Made by a program: the position numbers and the translations under genes. Of a stretch of DNA of 64,000 nucleotides, positions 35,017 to 47,134 are shown piece after piece. The DNA is from Rhipidocladum racemiflorum. Its lineage: Eukaryota > Streptophyta > Magnoliopsida > Poales > Poaceae. How positions within the stretch are numbered: position 1 is the first letter of the stretch; every line of letters begins with the position of its first letter. The notes under the pieces are model-generated. The model did no database searches. It worked only from the letters and a program-made list of their open reading frames with translations, and was not told where the DNA came from. The stretch lies in assembly GCA_036346355.1 (NCBI GenBank), contig CM070575.1, positions 60,579,915-60,643,914 on the forward strand, in the 5' to 3' direction.

Positions 35017-35033
35017 GTTGAAGGGGGGAAGAA
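35017..35033 (+). other. Element E polypurine tract
   Basis: GAAGGGGGGAAGAA immediately upstream of the 3' LTR, the primer for plus-strand DNA synthesis. Confidence 0.9.
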
Positions 35034-37414
35034 TGTGACACTACGGTTTGGTGTGACGTTATAGAAGGTGAAATTAGATAATAAAACCTTTCGGCTTGAG
35101 GTTTACTCGCGTTTTTGGGCCTTTTGAAGCGTTGTGACACCACGAAGTGTCGTAACCTTATTTAACGTGCATGATAAGGTTAATAACATTATGAGATGTG
35201 GAATTAAGGTTAAAACTATAGGATATGGAGGTTAATAGCTTTTAGGGGCGTTTAGGGCCGCTTCCGGTTTTGGGCCTTCCCGGGGGAGTTTAGGCCTTGG
35301 TGGGCTTTGGTGGGATGGAGTAGGTCTCCGTAACGGACTAGGATTGGGTGTGGGGGCTGGTAAAAGAGCTCCCCACCAGCCTTTTGGGCGTGCTCCCCCT
35401 GCCCTTGGGCGCCCCCACCTCTCCCTCCCCCTCCTAAGCCCTAGCCGCCACCCCCTCTCCCTCTCCCTCTTGTGCGCCTCCACCTCCCCCTTTGCCCCAT
35501 TGCTCCCCACCTCTCCACCACCTCTCCTCCACCCCTTTGCTGCCCTAGGGTGGTCTCCACACCTCTGCACCTTGTGGATCCATCCGTTGGAGCGAGGAGC
35601 GTGGAACGAGGAGCGATCCGCGAGGAGATCTATTGGAGATTCGTTCGTTGGGCAAAGGTATGATCATGGGGATCCTTGGGTTTGATCTAGGTACTGTTCT
35701 TAGGGTGTTTATGAAGTTTTTAGATCAATTGGTGGTGCTGGGTTGGAGTTCTTTGGGTTAGATCTAGACGTTGCCACGTTTCTGTTTTCGGGCAGATTGA
35801 GCAGTCGAGCTAGGGTTCGCGTTTTCGCCAATTTAGATTTCGAATCTGACTGTACGGACTTCTAGGAAGTTGTAGATAATTTCATTATATTTCCGTGCAT
35901 ATAAAGAACGTTAAATTCCGCCCAGCCGTTTGAAAGTTATGGCCGTTTTACCGAGCGTGTTAAAATCTGTGACGCGATTGGAACAGATCGTAGTAATCTG
36001 TAGATTAAACAATTTTAGAGTCCGAATTAGTCTTTCCGTATAACTAGAAAAAGGTAGGAAATTTCCTAAGCTTCGCGATGGTGTACTCGTTTAATTGATT
36101 TGGAGTCCCAGAACTCAAGTTATGGCCTTTGCAAGGCTGCTGTCCCTCCGGGACAGAACCTTTGTTTTTAGGTTTGCAAGTAGTGGGCAATGTCGGGTTA
36201 GATGTGGATTTGTGTACTGTTTTGTGGGCATGATTGTGAGTGTGTGATGCCTATGTGCAGGTGGTGTGACACCGGGAGTGCCCTCGACTTCCCACAAATC
36301 CGTCGCCCGCGGTTGAGGCAAGTGTGTTGTAATGTATAGCGGATTGTAGGTTGCTTGTTGATATTGGATGAAAGATTGAATACTTGCTATGATCACTTGC
36401 CTTGCTTGCCGTTTTCCAATGATATATTGAGTATGATTATCATGATATGATGCTATGTGTCTATACTTATCATGATTCGATGCCATGTGTAATATTTGTC
36501 ATGATGAGATGCCATATGTTTATGTACATGTGAAATATGATAATTGGCATAGTTGCATGCATGACATGAGATAGGGCGAGGGCGGTGAGAAAGTCATAAC
36601 TAGTTCGGCAAGGTCGGTGAGAAAGTTATGACTAGTCCGGAACGCCATTGAGTAAGACCTACATCGTGATTCCATCCACTTGGTGAATGGAAGCGAGGAG
36701 TAGGCACCCTCCATCTTCGGGATGGAAGGGGGGAAAAGGGTGCACACCGACGGGTGTGTACTCAACCATACCGGTATGAGTTTCCAAGGAGATATGAGCA
36801 TAACATTGCATTGCATTGCATTGCAATACATATTTAATGATGATGATGTTGTTATGTGCTCAAGTATGAGATGTTATATGTGATGTAAGGTATTATTGTC
36901 TTGTAAATGATCTTGTTGTCCATTACAATATGCTTGCTGAGTTTTCGAACTCACGCTTGTGTTTTATGTTGTTTTTAGGTACTTTGAGATCGGCATGTGG
37001 GAAAAAGGGGTCTAGCTACACTTCTACACGTAGCTCCACCATCATAGTCCATAATTAATCACTTGGAGACATGATATTAAGAGTTGTGCCTTAAACTTAA
37101 TGTATGGTTTAATTTAGCATGCTAGTGATTCCTTATTTGCTTCGTTTTAGTTTATGAAGTGGTTGAGCGTGGTATTATTGGCGTAATTTGATGATATATC
37201 CATTTATGTTGATGTTTTAGATGTCGTGTGCTATGATATATCTTGCCATGATATTGATATGGTGTTAATTCATGGAAAAACAAAGGAGATGCTGCCGAAA
37301 TATCGGTTTTTAGCATATGTACCTTTGCTGGAATTTATGTTTAAATGTGGTATTTAGATGTTGTTTAGCTTATGTTTGGTAGCATTCGGGCATATTAAAT
37401 GCCGGGGTGTTACA
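35034..37414 (+). repeat. Element E 3' LTR
   Basis: Near-identical to 28549-30933, with small gaps only around 35240-35270, where a CCGGGGC stretch differs. Confidence 0.95.
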
Positions 37415-37419
37415 AGAAT

Positions 37420-38385
37420 AATATCATATGGTATTGAAAATTTCTCTATCCCTGTAGAAACATTGTTTACTGGAAGGATAACCATCCAACTTTGGAGCAT
37501 TAACTGGAAGCATATTGTGTAAAAAATCGATTCCTCCTATAATTACGGACAATTGGGCCATACCATGCTTATTCCTGTAAGGATGCTCACTTGGGTCCTC
37601 TCTTTTCCTTGTATGTTGCTGCCATGGTTAAGTTGGACGGTTGTCATCTACTTTTCAACAAACAGCCAACCTTTTGATCTCATAGGACAGTGGTTGTCGG
37701 TAGGATGTGATTGCCATAGTTTCTTATCGGGAATACAGAATACTTAACAAAGTGAAGCTGATTTGGCATTGTGAAATTTTAAACAATGAAACAGCAAATT
37801 CCATTTTACAACCTTAAGGGAAAATTATGTCAGTCTTCTGTACTGTATAGTAAAAAAAAGAACTCAGGCAAGAGTTGGATCACCACTATGCTATTTTATA
37901 CTACCTTGGCCATTAAAATTGAACAGCACCATGCTACAACTGATAGAATAATCTCATGTCTTGGTAGCATGTAATGCAAGCCCCTTTCATGCAATCTATA
38001 CCAAGAATTAAAGCATGGTTGTTTCACTTCAACGATTTCAATTCTTAATACTGCAAAGTTTCTACTAGCATGGCATGCTCTGAGTTTGATCCAACAAAAA
38101 GCGCATTTTTATCACTTAATACTCTAGTTGGGACATATCAAGGCTACTCAAACTATCACTGTATACAACTTGTCAATTATTTCAATTGATTCAGCTCTGT
38201 GCATCCACATGTCATGTTATTTTACATGATTACATCACTAATCAATTCATAACCCAATAATTCCAGTTCAGTTTATGTGATAATTATATATCTGATTTCA
38301 TGAGACTTATAAGTCATCACAGCTTTATTAGCTTCATTTCTTTTAAGCCAGGATTAAGTTTTAAGTTTTAACTATTATTTGGCTA
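37420..38385. other. CACTA S interior, intron-like AT-rich DNA
   Basis: Resumes S after element E. AT-rich with no recognisable protein; short ORFs of 62-64 codons only. Its composition and the splice-like sites on either side suggest intron sequence of a captured gene. Confidence 0.4.
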
Positions 38386-38760
38386 TAATTTAATCATGAT
38401 TGGCATCGGAACTGCTGGGTACACAGCACCACCTCGTGTTCAACCAGATGAGACCACCATCGATATCAGGCAAGCTATTTCTCGATATTTATTTCTGTTT
38501 AACTTAGCAGTTTGGCCATTTCATTGTATTATATATATTCAAGTGCATTAGAAGTTCAGGACATATCTAAGTCAAGACTTATCAATTTGCAGTGGTGATT
38601 GAACCATTACTGGAAATCCTATGGATTTGCGTGACCCAAGAATTCTTGCTGTAGCAGCTGCACAGCGTCGTCTTCTTGAAACAGAGTACGATGAATATGC
38701 TGGTACCGATGCTAGTGGTGCTGCATTCTGCCGTTCTGCTGCACTTATTGTAAGCAGTTC
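38386..38760 (+). pseudogene. Captured host gene fragment in CACTA S (two exon-like blocks)
   Basis: Two blocks of coding-like composition. Block 1, about 38397-38467, reads MIGIGTAGYTAPPRVQPDET and ends near an AG|GCAAGC donor-like site. Block 2 starts after TTTGCAG at 38593 and ends at ATT|GTAAGC near 38749. It reads ITGNPMDLRDPRILAVAAAQ and continues with an acidic DEYAG region. If the two are joined, one stop falls just inside block 2. I do not recognise the family. Balanced amino-acid composition plus flanking splice signals argue for a real host gene piece carried by the transposon, now broken. Confidence 0.5.
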
Positions 38761-39190
38761 CTTTTCTTAATGTCCTTAATAAGATGAACTAATCGATGGA
38801 TAGCTACTTTAGGACAATTAGTACAGCCTCAAGCACTTCCTGCAGTGCTGTTATTTCTGAATTGAAGAACAGTGCTTTTAGAAAAGGATATTTAATCTTT
38901 GGTTGGACTAGCAACGGGTTGCAAACTTATTGATGTTTTATTGACAGCTCAGTTGAGAAAAGGATATTTAATCTTTGTCAAAGTTATGTTTTCCTTCTTT
39001 TCGGTTCTTCTGTTCAGTGTGCAGATAGTTACTCCTTAATTACCATGAATTCACATTATTACTCCTTAATTACCTTTGGAACTTGAAGCTACATTCATTT
39101 TTATTATGTGATTGAAGCTAACTTGATTTTATGTTTTAGTGCAATTTCTGTTACTTTCAGGGATTTTTATATTTTCTCGTATTTTTTTAA
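38761..39190. other. CACTA S interior, AT-rich with short direct repeats
   Basis: Contains two copies of GAAAAGGATATTTAATCTTT (about 38881 and 38956) and two of TTACTCCTTAATTACC (39030 and 39061). No coding sequence seen. Confidence 0.5.
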
Positions 39191-39194
39191 ATTT

Positions 39195-39533
39195 AAAATC
39201 GTATTTTCGTCGGCCTAGGCCACGTCAGCTCTTATTTTCGTTGGCTCGCTTAGCCGACGAAGCTAACTGTATTTTCGTCGGCCCAGGCCGACGAAAATGC
39301 GGATTCCACGTCAGGCAGCGGGTTACGGCCATTATTTTTAAATCGACAAGGGTGACGAAATAATAGCGTATTTTAAATCGACAAGCCCGAAAATAATTGT
39401 ATTTTAAATCAATAGAATTTTAGTGATTGTATTTTAGACGGCAAACCGGCCCGAAAATAGCCTATTTTAAATCGGTTTTTCCCTTATTTTGGTCGGTTCT
39501 TGGCCGACGAAAATAATGCGGATTCCTGTAGTG
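39195..39533. repeat. CACTA S 3' subterminal repeats and terminus
   Basis: TTTTCGTCGG and CCGACGAAAAT words in both orientations, becoming degenerate (AAATCGACAAG..) between 39330 and 39480, then the terminal inverted repeat ending TAGTG at 39533. Confidence 0.85.
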
Positions 39534-39803
39534 GCGGGTGCAACGACGTCCATGACCATCCTTCCTTGTCCCTCTATTCTCCAGCTCTTGCGTCTGATTT
39601 ATTTGCCTCGTGCGTGCTACCCTGCGCTGGCATGTCTTCCCGGTTCACTAGGATTGAGCAGTAGGAGGAAAGTAAAGTATTAGAGCAAGAGGACTCGCAT
39701 GTACGTGCCCATAGTTAGATACCCCTAGCATTCCCGAAATTGAATTCAAAATCGAAAATCAGAGTACTTTTTAAAATCTTATCCTTGAGCTATGTTGAGA
39801 CAG
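39534..39803. repeat. Local duplication SD1, copy 2, right part
   Basis: Continues the SD1 sequence after CACTA S. It starts with the second GCG and matches 24977-25258 with few changes. Confidence 0.8.
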
Positions 39804-39927
39804 ATACGTTTTTGAGGAGTGAGGAGATTTTCAACAACATGGAAATTGCGATTGAGTTTTTGATAAACTGTGATATGCACGTGGGTTTGTGACAGACTCG
39901 CCCACTTATAGGTGGATTTTTGTAAAA

Positions 39928-40444
39928 AAAACTCCCTATCTGTATTGATTAGGCCTATAAAACGATCATCTTGTAGCAAATTGTTAAACTCAAACGGGGC
40001 CATGTACCAAACAAACGGCACAGCTCCGCAATTAATCTTTTAGCCAATTTATCCAACTAGTCTGATTTCGGAACTGTTCTGATTTCGAACCGCTCAACTT
40101 CTGATGCTTCATCTCGCCGAACTCCGTCGGCCGTCAGAGTTCCATGTTACTCCCAAATAGGATCTGAGAGTTAAATGTCGCGTGCAGGAAGGAGTAAAGA
40201 TGCCACAATCAGACTCCATGCTGATTGATCGGTCTATATATGAACCACTGGTTTGCCCCTGTTCTTTTAACCTGCTGGCCTTCATCGTCTGGGCTGCTGA
40301 GTCTTGCTGGAAGCAGAAAACTTTTCCAGGATTTGAGCTATAGGTTCCAAATATTGACGATTTTCAAGGCTTGGCATATGAAACTGCTCGGTGAACCCAT
40401 GGAATTCAAATTCAAAAAATTTAGAAAATTTATCACAAAGTGCT
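39928..40444. repeat. Tandem duplication SD2, copy 1
   Basis: A unit of about 515 bp starting ACTCCCTATCTGTATTGATT and repeated immediately at 40445. This copy is uninterrupted and shows the pre-insertion state CCCAAATAGGATCTGAGAG. Confidence 0.85.
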
Positions 40445-40677
40445 AAAACTCCCTATCTGTATTGATTAGTAAAGGCCTATAAAACGATCATCTTGTAACA
40501 AATTGTTAAACTCAAACGGGGCCATGTACCAAACAAACAGCACAGCTCCTCAATTAATCTTTTAGCCAATTTATCTAACTACTGTGCAACCCTGTTCTGA
40601 CTTCGAACCGCTCAACTTCTGATGCTTCATCTCGCCGAACTCCGTCGGCCGTCAGAGTTCCATGTTACTCCCAAATA
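40445..40677. repeat. Tandem duplication SD2, copy 2, left part
   Basis: Matches 39931-40162. It is interrupted by an insert at about 40678-41683 and again by LTR complex H, then continues at 51910-52190. Confidence 0.85.
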
Positions 40678-41683
40678 TATTACGTACTATCATTAAACTC
40701 GGGAGAAAGGCCGGCCGAATGGCCGGCCACGTCGCCCCTTGCCACTTTTGCAAAAACATCCTTCTATTGCTCCAAATTACGAATGGGTCCCCACGAATTT
40801 ATGAAGAGGTCCTTTGCAATTTTCAGTGAGGGGAAGAAATTTTTTTCGGTTCGCGTTTAGGTCTCCCGTTCACCGTTTTGCGGAAAGAGGTTCCCATTAA
40901 ATACGAATCGCGAATGAACCTTTTTCTAATTCTTCGGGATAGCGATCAGGTCCAAAAATATAACAAATAGGTCCCTGTTTCTTACGTCCATATTCTTTCT
41001 CTGTTTTTCCCGGAAAAAGTGTTTTCGTGATCCGTTTTTTCTCCGAAGCATGGGAAAAATATTTTTGTTGACCGTTTTTTCTCACAAAAAAAAGCAAATT
41101 CGTTTTTCGTTCGTCGTTTCTCCGTTTTTGTCGGAAAAATATTTTCGTTGTCCGTTTTTTCTCCGGATCCCGAGAAAAATGTTTTCGTTGTCCATTTTTT
41201 CTAAAAAAAATTGAAATTCGTTTTTCGTTCATCCATTCTCCGTTTTCGCTGGAAAAAATGTTTTCGTAGCCCGTTTTTCCTTCGGATCCCGGGGAAAATG
41301 TTTTCGTGGTCCATATTTCCTAAAAAAAACGCAAATCCGTTTTCGTCCGCGCACGCAGGGTGCGCCGCTTTTGTATTTTCGTGATCCATTTTTTCTTAAA
41401 AAAACACAAATCCGTTTTTCATTTGTCGTTCCTCCGTTTTTGCCGAAAAAATGTTTTCATGATCCATTTTTTCTCCGAAACCCAGAAAAAATGTATGCTT
41501 GCCCCATTTGTCCCTAAAACAAAAGCACAAATTCGTTTTTCATTCACGCACGCAGCTCGGTCTTTACGGTTTCTCGAGCCTCCAAAAATTTTGAAGATAC
41601 GTCTAAGTCTATTTTTTCACCTGAAAAAAACGCAAAATTATTTTTCGTTCGCGCGCGGTGTGCGCTGCGCTTACGGCCTAGTA
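40678..41683. repeat. Insert with R-type core and variable minisatellite
   Basis: About 1 kb, absent from SD2 copy 1, apparently between two TA dinucleotides. The first 350 bp match the R-type repeat at 25283. The rest (about 41030-41660) is a degenerate tandem array of AAAAATGTTTTCGTTGTCC..TTTTTTCTCCG-type units with GGATCC..GGG words. Open frames over it (41360-41788) are artefacts of the repeat. Confidence 0.65.
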
Positions 41684-41695
41684 GGATCTGAGAGT

Positions 41696-41700
41696 CCGTA
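41696..41700. repeat. Target-site duplication of LTR complex H, left copy (CCGTA)
   Basis: CCGTA here is repeated at 51905-51909. The flanking SD2 sequence is continuous when everything between is removed. Confidence 0.9.
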
Positions 41701-43700
41701 TGTGAGACCCCGGATCAGCTATCCGAAATCTCCTGTGCATTTCTGTACTAGTCCCAGATCAGTAGCTAGTACACACAGTCAACAGTGATACGTCATTACC
41801 GAACATAACGAAATTGTAACATAACTATAAAATATTAGCCACATGGCTACTTATTACAATACTCGGTCACAAGACCGGAGACACGGCAGCGAAAACAAAA
41901 CAACAAACAGCGAAACCCCAAAGAACACCAAAGGCGACGACAAGACACACGACTAGCTCTCCTGGCGATCGTCCTCAAACTCCTCAGCGTAGAACTCACC
42001 GTCTTCAATGGCGTCCTGGTAGTTCTCTCATGACAACAATTTTATATAGTACGTGAGTACAAGAGTACTCAGCAAGTCTGGGAAATTATACATATGTGGG
42101 GCTTTCCAAGAAAAGCTTAATATGGTTCTTTTGCATAAAGCCAAGTTTCATTAAACCATACTTGTTAATAAGTTTCATAAAACATATTTTAGCAATTCTT
42201 TTTAACAATTGAATTATGTAATATTTCCGTGAACGTTCTATCCACCAACACTAGTATAAGGGCTCTATCTGCCACAGTTTAAAAGATCGTGACTATTCAT
42301 ACATGACTCTATCCGCCATGACATAAAACAGGTTACATATTCCTGGTTGGCTCAATCCGCCAATTAAATATCCGAGAGTTCTAACCACTCCCGAATCCCA
42401 AACAACATTTATTTTCAAAACCAAAACCAAAGTCTACCAGTATGAAAGCATTCTTTGCTTTGCCCTTGACCGTAGGCACGGCTATTCGAATAGTTTTAAC
42501 TCTGCAGAGGTGTACAGCTTTACCCACAAGACATGATCATCTCTTGTTGCCTCCGGATTAACACACTTCCTTTGGTGTGCCGGCAGAGAGATCATGACAA
42601 GGCCTTTACAATATATACACCTAACCCGACTCACCCGCTAAAGTTTCACCGTTGTTAGGATTCTATCTACCCAGTACAGAAGCCCCCTCTTGCGCCGTGT
42701 GGGGAGTACAACTTGCCTCTATCTGGCACCCACATTCCACCAACTAGCGAGTCTAAGTTAGGTTTCTACAAATTATTTAGCCAGGTCGTACCATGTTAGA
42801 CATGTGGTAGTACGGTTATGCTTAGAATGGACAGTCATAAGCGTCGGTCCTTAATTGACTTAGGGGCGGTACTTGCACAAGCCAAGACCAGTGCTCTATC
42901 CGCACCCGCCCGACATTCTATTCCGCCCAAGTCCAAATCATTTTCCTTTTCCTTTTATTTTAGAAAAACAGTACCAAAATCTTTATAGTAATTTCCAAAA
43001 CACACTTTAAATCATCATTTTTGTATAATCCCACCCATGGGTCATTTTCATTAATAATGGCCATAAGCAATTCTATCGTACTATTCAACAAAGGTCACCA
43101 TATAAGGTAAACATGGCATAGAAAAAGTCCCAGGGTTTCAATTAGGCATGGTTGTCAATAACAAAGGAGGAAATCGCAAATTGGATTAACTATTCATCAA
43201 TAGTTGACATACGATGATAAACATAGCAATGCAAGTTTATAAAACATGTTAAAACATTTGCAATCATAGGATCAAAATTCATCAAGGGAGTTGCCTTTGG
43301 TCGCAACAAGGGTGTCGAAACCTTGAAGTTCGGCGGCGGACTCGGCGGGGTCCTCGGCTAAGCGCAAAACGGAACAACAAATAAATAACAATAAAATAAA
43401 TAAAATCCAAAAATTATAAAAGTAGTGCTGGCAGGTAGGTCTTGAATTTAGATGAATTTAGAAATTTGAACGGAGTCAATCGGAGTTCGGACGGAAAAGT
43501 TATGAGCTGCCAAAGTTTAGAAAATCAAGAAAAATGGAAAATGACAGAATATTCTTGGAATCTTCATTTTTGGCTGATTTTGGAATGGTTGGAGTCTATG
43601 GCAGGTGGGGCCCTCCTGTCATAGACTCAAGGCTCCATCTTCAAGCTCCAGCCATGGCAAGAATAGAGGAACCAGGGGATGGGGGGGTGCCGGCGACGGG
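41701..43700 (-). repeat. H: left LTR segment
   Basis: Collinear with 48002-50000: shared terminal region, GAGTACTCAGCAAGTCTGGG near 42063, and the ATCGGAGTTCGGACG phrase near 43480. Similarity stops at about 43.7 kb, where sequence of opposite orientation begins. Confidence 0.75.
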
Positions 43701-46700
43701 GAACAAGAATAGATTTTGGAATTTTCTGGAATTTATTTGGATTTATTTGGATTTAATTTGAATTTATTCCATATTGAAATAATTAAAGAAATTAAATTTT
43801 CAAATAAAGTTTTGTTGGAAATATTTTATTTGAGTCCCAAATGCCCTAAAATATTTTCCAGAATTTTTCTGAGTATTTTGCTATTTTTCTTGAATTAAAT
43901 GAATTACTGGAAATTATTTTAAATATTAAATCGCTGGAAAATCGAGTCGGGTCAAGTACTGTTCATCCGACCGAGTCGAACCCGAGTCGGACTCGAGTCC
44001 GACCCGAGCCACGTGACTCGACCGAACCCACTCGGCCGAGCCCTAACCGCGTGACCGTTGGATTCAGATCCAACGGCCACGATTGAGCCACGTCACCCGA
44101 GCCCGAGCCCGACCGAGCCAGCCAGCTCGCCCGAGCCAGACCCGAGCCCAAACCCCCGCACCGTTGGATCTTGATCCAACGGCTGTGGTTGAGCCACGTC
44201 ACCCAATCCGAGTCGCCGCCGGACTCCGCCGCCAAGAACGGAGCGGGCCTCGCTTTCATGCGTTTCACCGACGCCGAGGGCCCTATTTATTGCGCCGCCA
44301 CCGTGTCGGGACCGCCACTTCATTGCGCACCCGTAGCCCTAACTCACCTCGCCTGAGCCACCGTGGTTGCGCCGCTAGAGCTCGCCGGAGTAAGGAGAAG
44401 GAGCCGCCGCGTTTCGTCGGGTCGCCGCCGCCGCCGATCCTCCGTCGCCGTTGACCCAGATCCGGACCGGAGGTCAAGACGCGTCAGGAGTCCAACTCAC
44501 CTCGCCGGAGCGCGCCAAACGCCGTCGGCTAGGTCGTCGTCCCTGCCGGTGACCAGCGCCGCCGCTTCGCCATCGCCGGACTTGAGCTCGCCCGGTAGTC
44601 GGATCTTCATCAAGCGGTCCAGATTGCGCCACGTCACCGTCGGTGAGATCCCGTTCCAAAATCCCAGTTCCAATCTCGACCGTTGGATCTAGATCCAACA
44701 GTCCAGATCAAACGCGTTAACCCAAACGCGTGAGTCCAAATCTAATCTGGGCCGTTGATTTTCAAATCAACGGCCGAGATTGCGCCACGTGACGGGGAGC
44801 TTGACCGCCGCGGTCAGCGCACCCGTGCATGTGACGCTGACACGCCGGGCCCGCTTGTCAGCGACACGACCAAACCGCACCATGACGTCACGCTGACGTC
44901 ATGGCGAACCACGCGTCGGCCGCCACCGTCGCGGTGGCGTCGGCGATGACGCTACCGATGGAGTCCCACCGTCGGCCGTGGTGAGCCCGGCCGACGCCAA
45001 GAATGATGTCACCCGAGGGGGCCACTGTCGATCGCCTGCGTGGCCGTGGACCGAGTCCACGGTGGACTGCTGCCGCTGGCTGAGCCCATGAGCCGGCTGA
45101 CGTCAGCCGCCCAATCAGAGGCAGCCACGTGTCACTACTGACGCAATAAATAATTTCCAAAAAAGAAAATGATTTAATAATTCGGTTTAATAATTGATTT
45201 GAATTTCAAAACTTCAAACGCTTATAACTTTTGCGTTTCAACTCCGATTTGAACGATTCAAATTTCTAAAAATTCATAAAATTCAGATCTACTCAAATAT
45301 GAATTTTATTTAATCTTTGGACTAAAGTTTTTCTCTGTAAAATTATTTAATTGATTTTTTAAACTTTAATTAATCATAATTTTTGTGTTTTAACTCCGAT
45401 TTGAGCGATTCCATTTCCTAAAAATTCATAAAATTATATTCTCTCTGTTTATGGATTTTATTTGGATGTTTGGACATTTTTTGCCTAGTGTTTATTCGTG
45501 TATTGCTATTTGCACGCTTTACGAGTAGATGTTGAAGTGCCGGAAGGATTCGAAGGAGAAGTGTTGACCCAGGAGCCAGCTCAGGACCAAGAACAAGTAC
45601 TTTTTGAAGGCAAGTTATGCTTTGACCATATTGACCCTATTTTGAAACCTATTTTGATTTAACTTATTGCATGCTAGTTCAATTAGAAAATACCTTATTT
45701 AAGTATGGGAAATTAGGTAAATGCCAAATTGCTGTATGACACCTTGATTAATTAAATATGTGCCATGACCCCTTGTCACCCTAGTTGTGGTTTACTAGTT
45801 GGACATTACTCAAATGCCAACATGGGAAATTAGATCGTTGTAGTATATTGCTTAGACCTGCTACGTGCTCATGACATGATTTTGGACAATCAAATGTTAA
45901 TATTGACTTAATGATATATTGAACCTGTTTTGGAAAGGTATCATGTGATGTTGATAGCACGTGGTGCATGGTAATCAACTAGGGTTTGATAAATAGTTTT
46001 CGACCGGGGCATGTGGCAAGATTGATCGGGTGGGCCAGTTGTGCCACCGGGAATGTTGGTTTGGTTCTTCGGGTAGTCTTGCCATGGTCACCCTAAGGAC
46101 TTCACCTTGCAAGCCTTTGAACTGAGTCAATCTTGCAACCACATGTCTGTAATGGGACGGACCTAGTTGATTAAGTTGCTAATAACGTACCTGTGGGACC
46201 TCAGGAGGTCAACTACACCCTTTGTGTAAGTTGTACGGGGAGCGTCTGGGGCTGCGGCAGTACCCATCTAACAGCTTGGTTGGCCTAAACTTCGCCTTAG
46301 CTAAGGGAAGGGTTAGTGTGCAACAACCGGGAGGACCACTTGTCTTTGTTAGAAGTTTCCAAAGACTTTGTTACTGAACTCGCCTTTGTGGTGTTTGATC
46401 TGTATCTTGTTGGTAAAGTGCATAACCTCTGCAGAGTGTAAAATATATTCGAATAGCCGTGTCGTGTATTGGACATCGCCTGAATTACAGTCAAGGGTTA
46501 GACTTTCTCAAAAATAACTTGGGCTTGAAAGGTTGGGTTGGATTAATAATGATGTTGATAGAAATGTGGATTAGGATGGGAAAGATGTTTACTAAACCCC
46601 TTGAAAAGTTATTTATGCTTTACTTGTTACTACTGCTTTCGAATCTACTTATGATACTTGTTAAATGCTCTTACTGCAAATATACCTTGAGCCACTCCTT

Positions 46701-47134
46701 TGTATTAAGCCATGCATGTAGTATATTAGCTGCATTCTGTGCATGACTTGCTGAGTACCAAGTACTCACGCTTGCCACAATACAACACCAGTTGAAGAGG
46801 AGACTACACCAGCTTTGGAGGAGTAGCTGCAAGTGGAACCGCTCTACTTAGGAGCGAGCCGGTCGGTTACTGTGGTATACTGGATGGCGCCACGAAGTTA
46901 TCTTATTTTCCGCTGCTATTATTTCTCTTTTAATAAGTTTCGCCCTGCGTGGCGTATATTTGTAACTTGACCATAAGGTCGAGCAACCAGTTTGATTATT
47001 TAATTAAAGTACTCTATTAGTATCGAGTGGTATGATTGTGATATCTTCCGATGTTAAGACTGTGTGCACTAGCGTGTTCCTGGACTAGTGTTGAATACAC
47101 AGAGGGTCCGGATTTGCAAATTCGGGTCCCGACA
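43700..47134 (+). repeat. LTR P, plus orientation, 5'-truncated
   Basis: The 3' end is exact: GGTCCGGATTTGCAAATTCG then GGTCCCGACA at 47134, the same terminus as element C but on the opposite strand, and 45600-47134 follows C's LTR in order. The upstream part has a GC-rich, GTTGGATC..GATCCAAC-bearing block (44040-44780) typical of an LTR promoter region. The 5' TG end is not found, and no target duplication was identified. The AAG|GCAAGT donor-like word is at 45607-45615. GC-rich ORFs at 44083-44692 have no protein features. Confidence 0.7.

Larger units (their letters stand above)
28549..37414 (+). mobile_element. LTR retrotransposon E, young, apparently noncoding (LARD-like)
   Basis: LTRs of about 2.38 kb (28549-30933 and 35034-37414) begin TGTGACACTACGG and end GGGGTGTTACA. 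A Met-tRNA primer site follows the left LTR and a strong polypurine tract precedes the right LTR. The LTRs differ at about twenty positions by eye, around 99% identity. The 4.1-kb interior has no gag or pol signature on either strand. Large retrotransposon derivatives with long LTRs and noncoding interiors fit this description and rely on a partner element's proteins. Confidence 0.93.
27411..39533. mobile_element. CACTA transposon S, non-autonomous, carrying element E
   Basis: Ends are inverted: CACTACAGGAATCCG at 27411 and CGGATTCCTGTAGTG at 39519-39533, extended on both sides by TTTTCGTCGG subterminal repeats. Three-base duplication GCG flanks it (27408-27410 and 39534-39536), and the paralogous SD1 copy 1 shows the uninterrupted site. 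Without element E it is about 3.25 kb. No TNP2 or TNPA sequence is recognisable, so it would need transposase supplied in trans. It contains exon-like host-derived DNA. Confidence 0.93.

Noticed and set aside
41360..41788. A 142-codon frame with Phe/Lys-rich repeats
   Set aside because: Reads through the TTTTTC/AAAAA minisatellite and into LTR H.
44083..44698. Overlapping frames of up to 123 codons in GC-rich DNA
   Set aside because: LTR promoter/leader of P, with inverted GTTGGATC words; no protein-family features.
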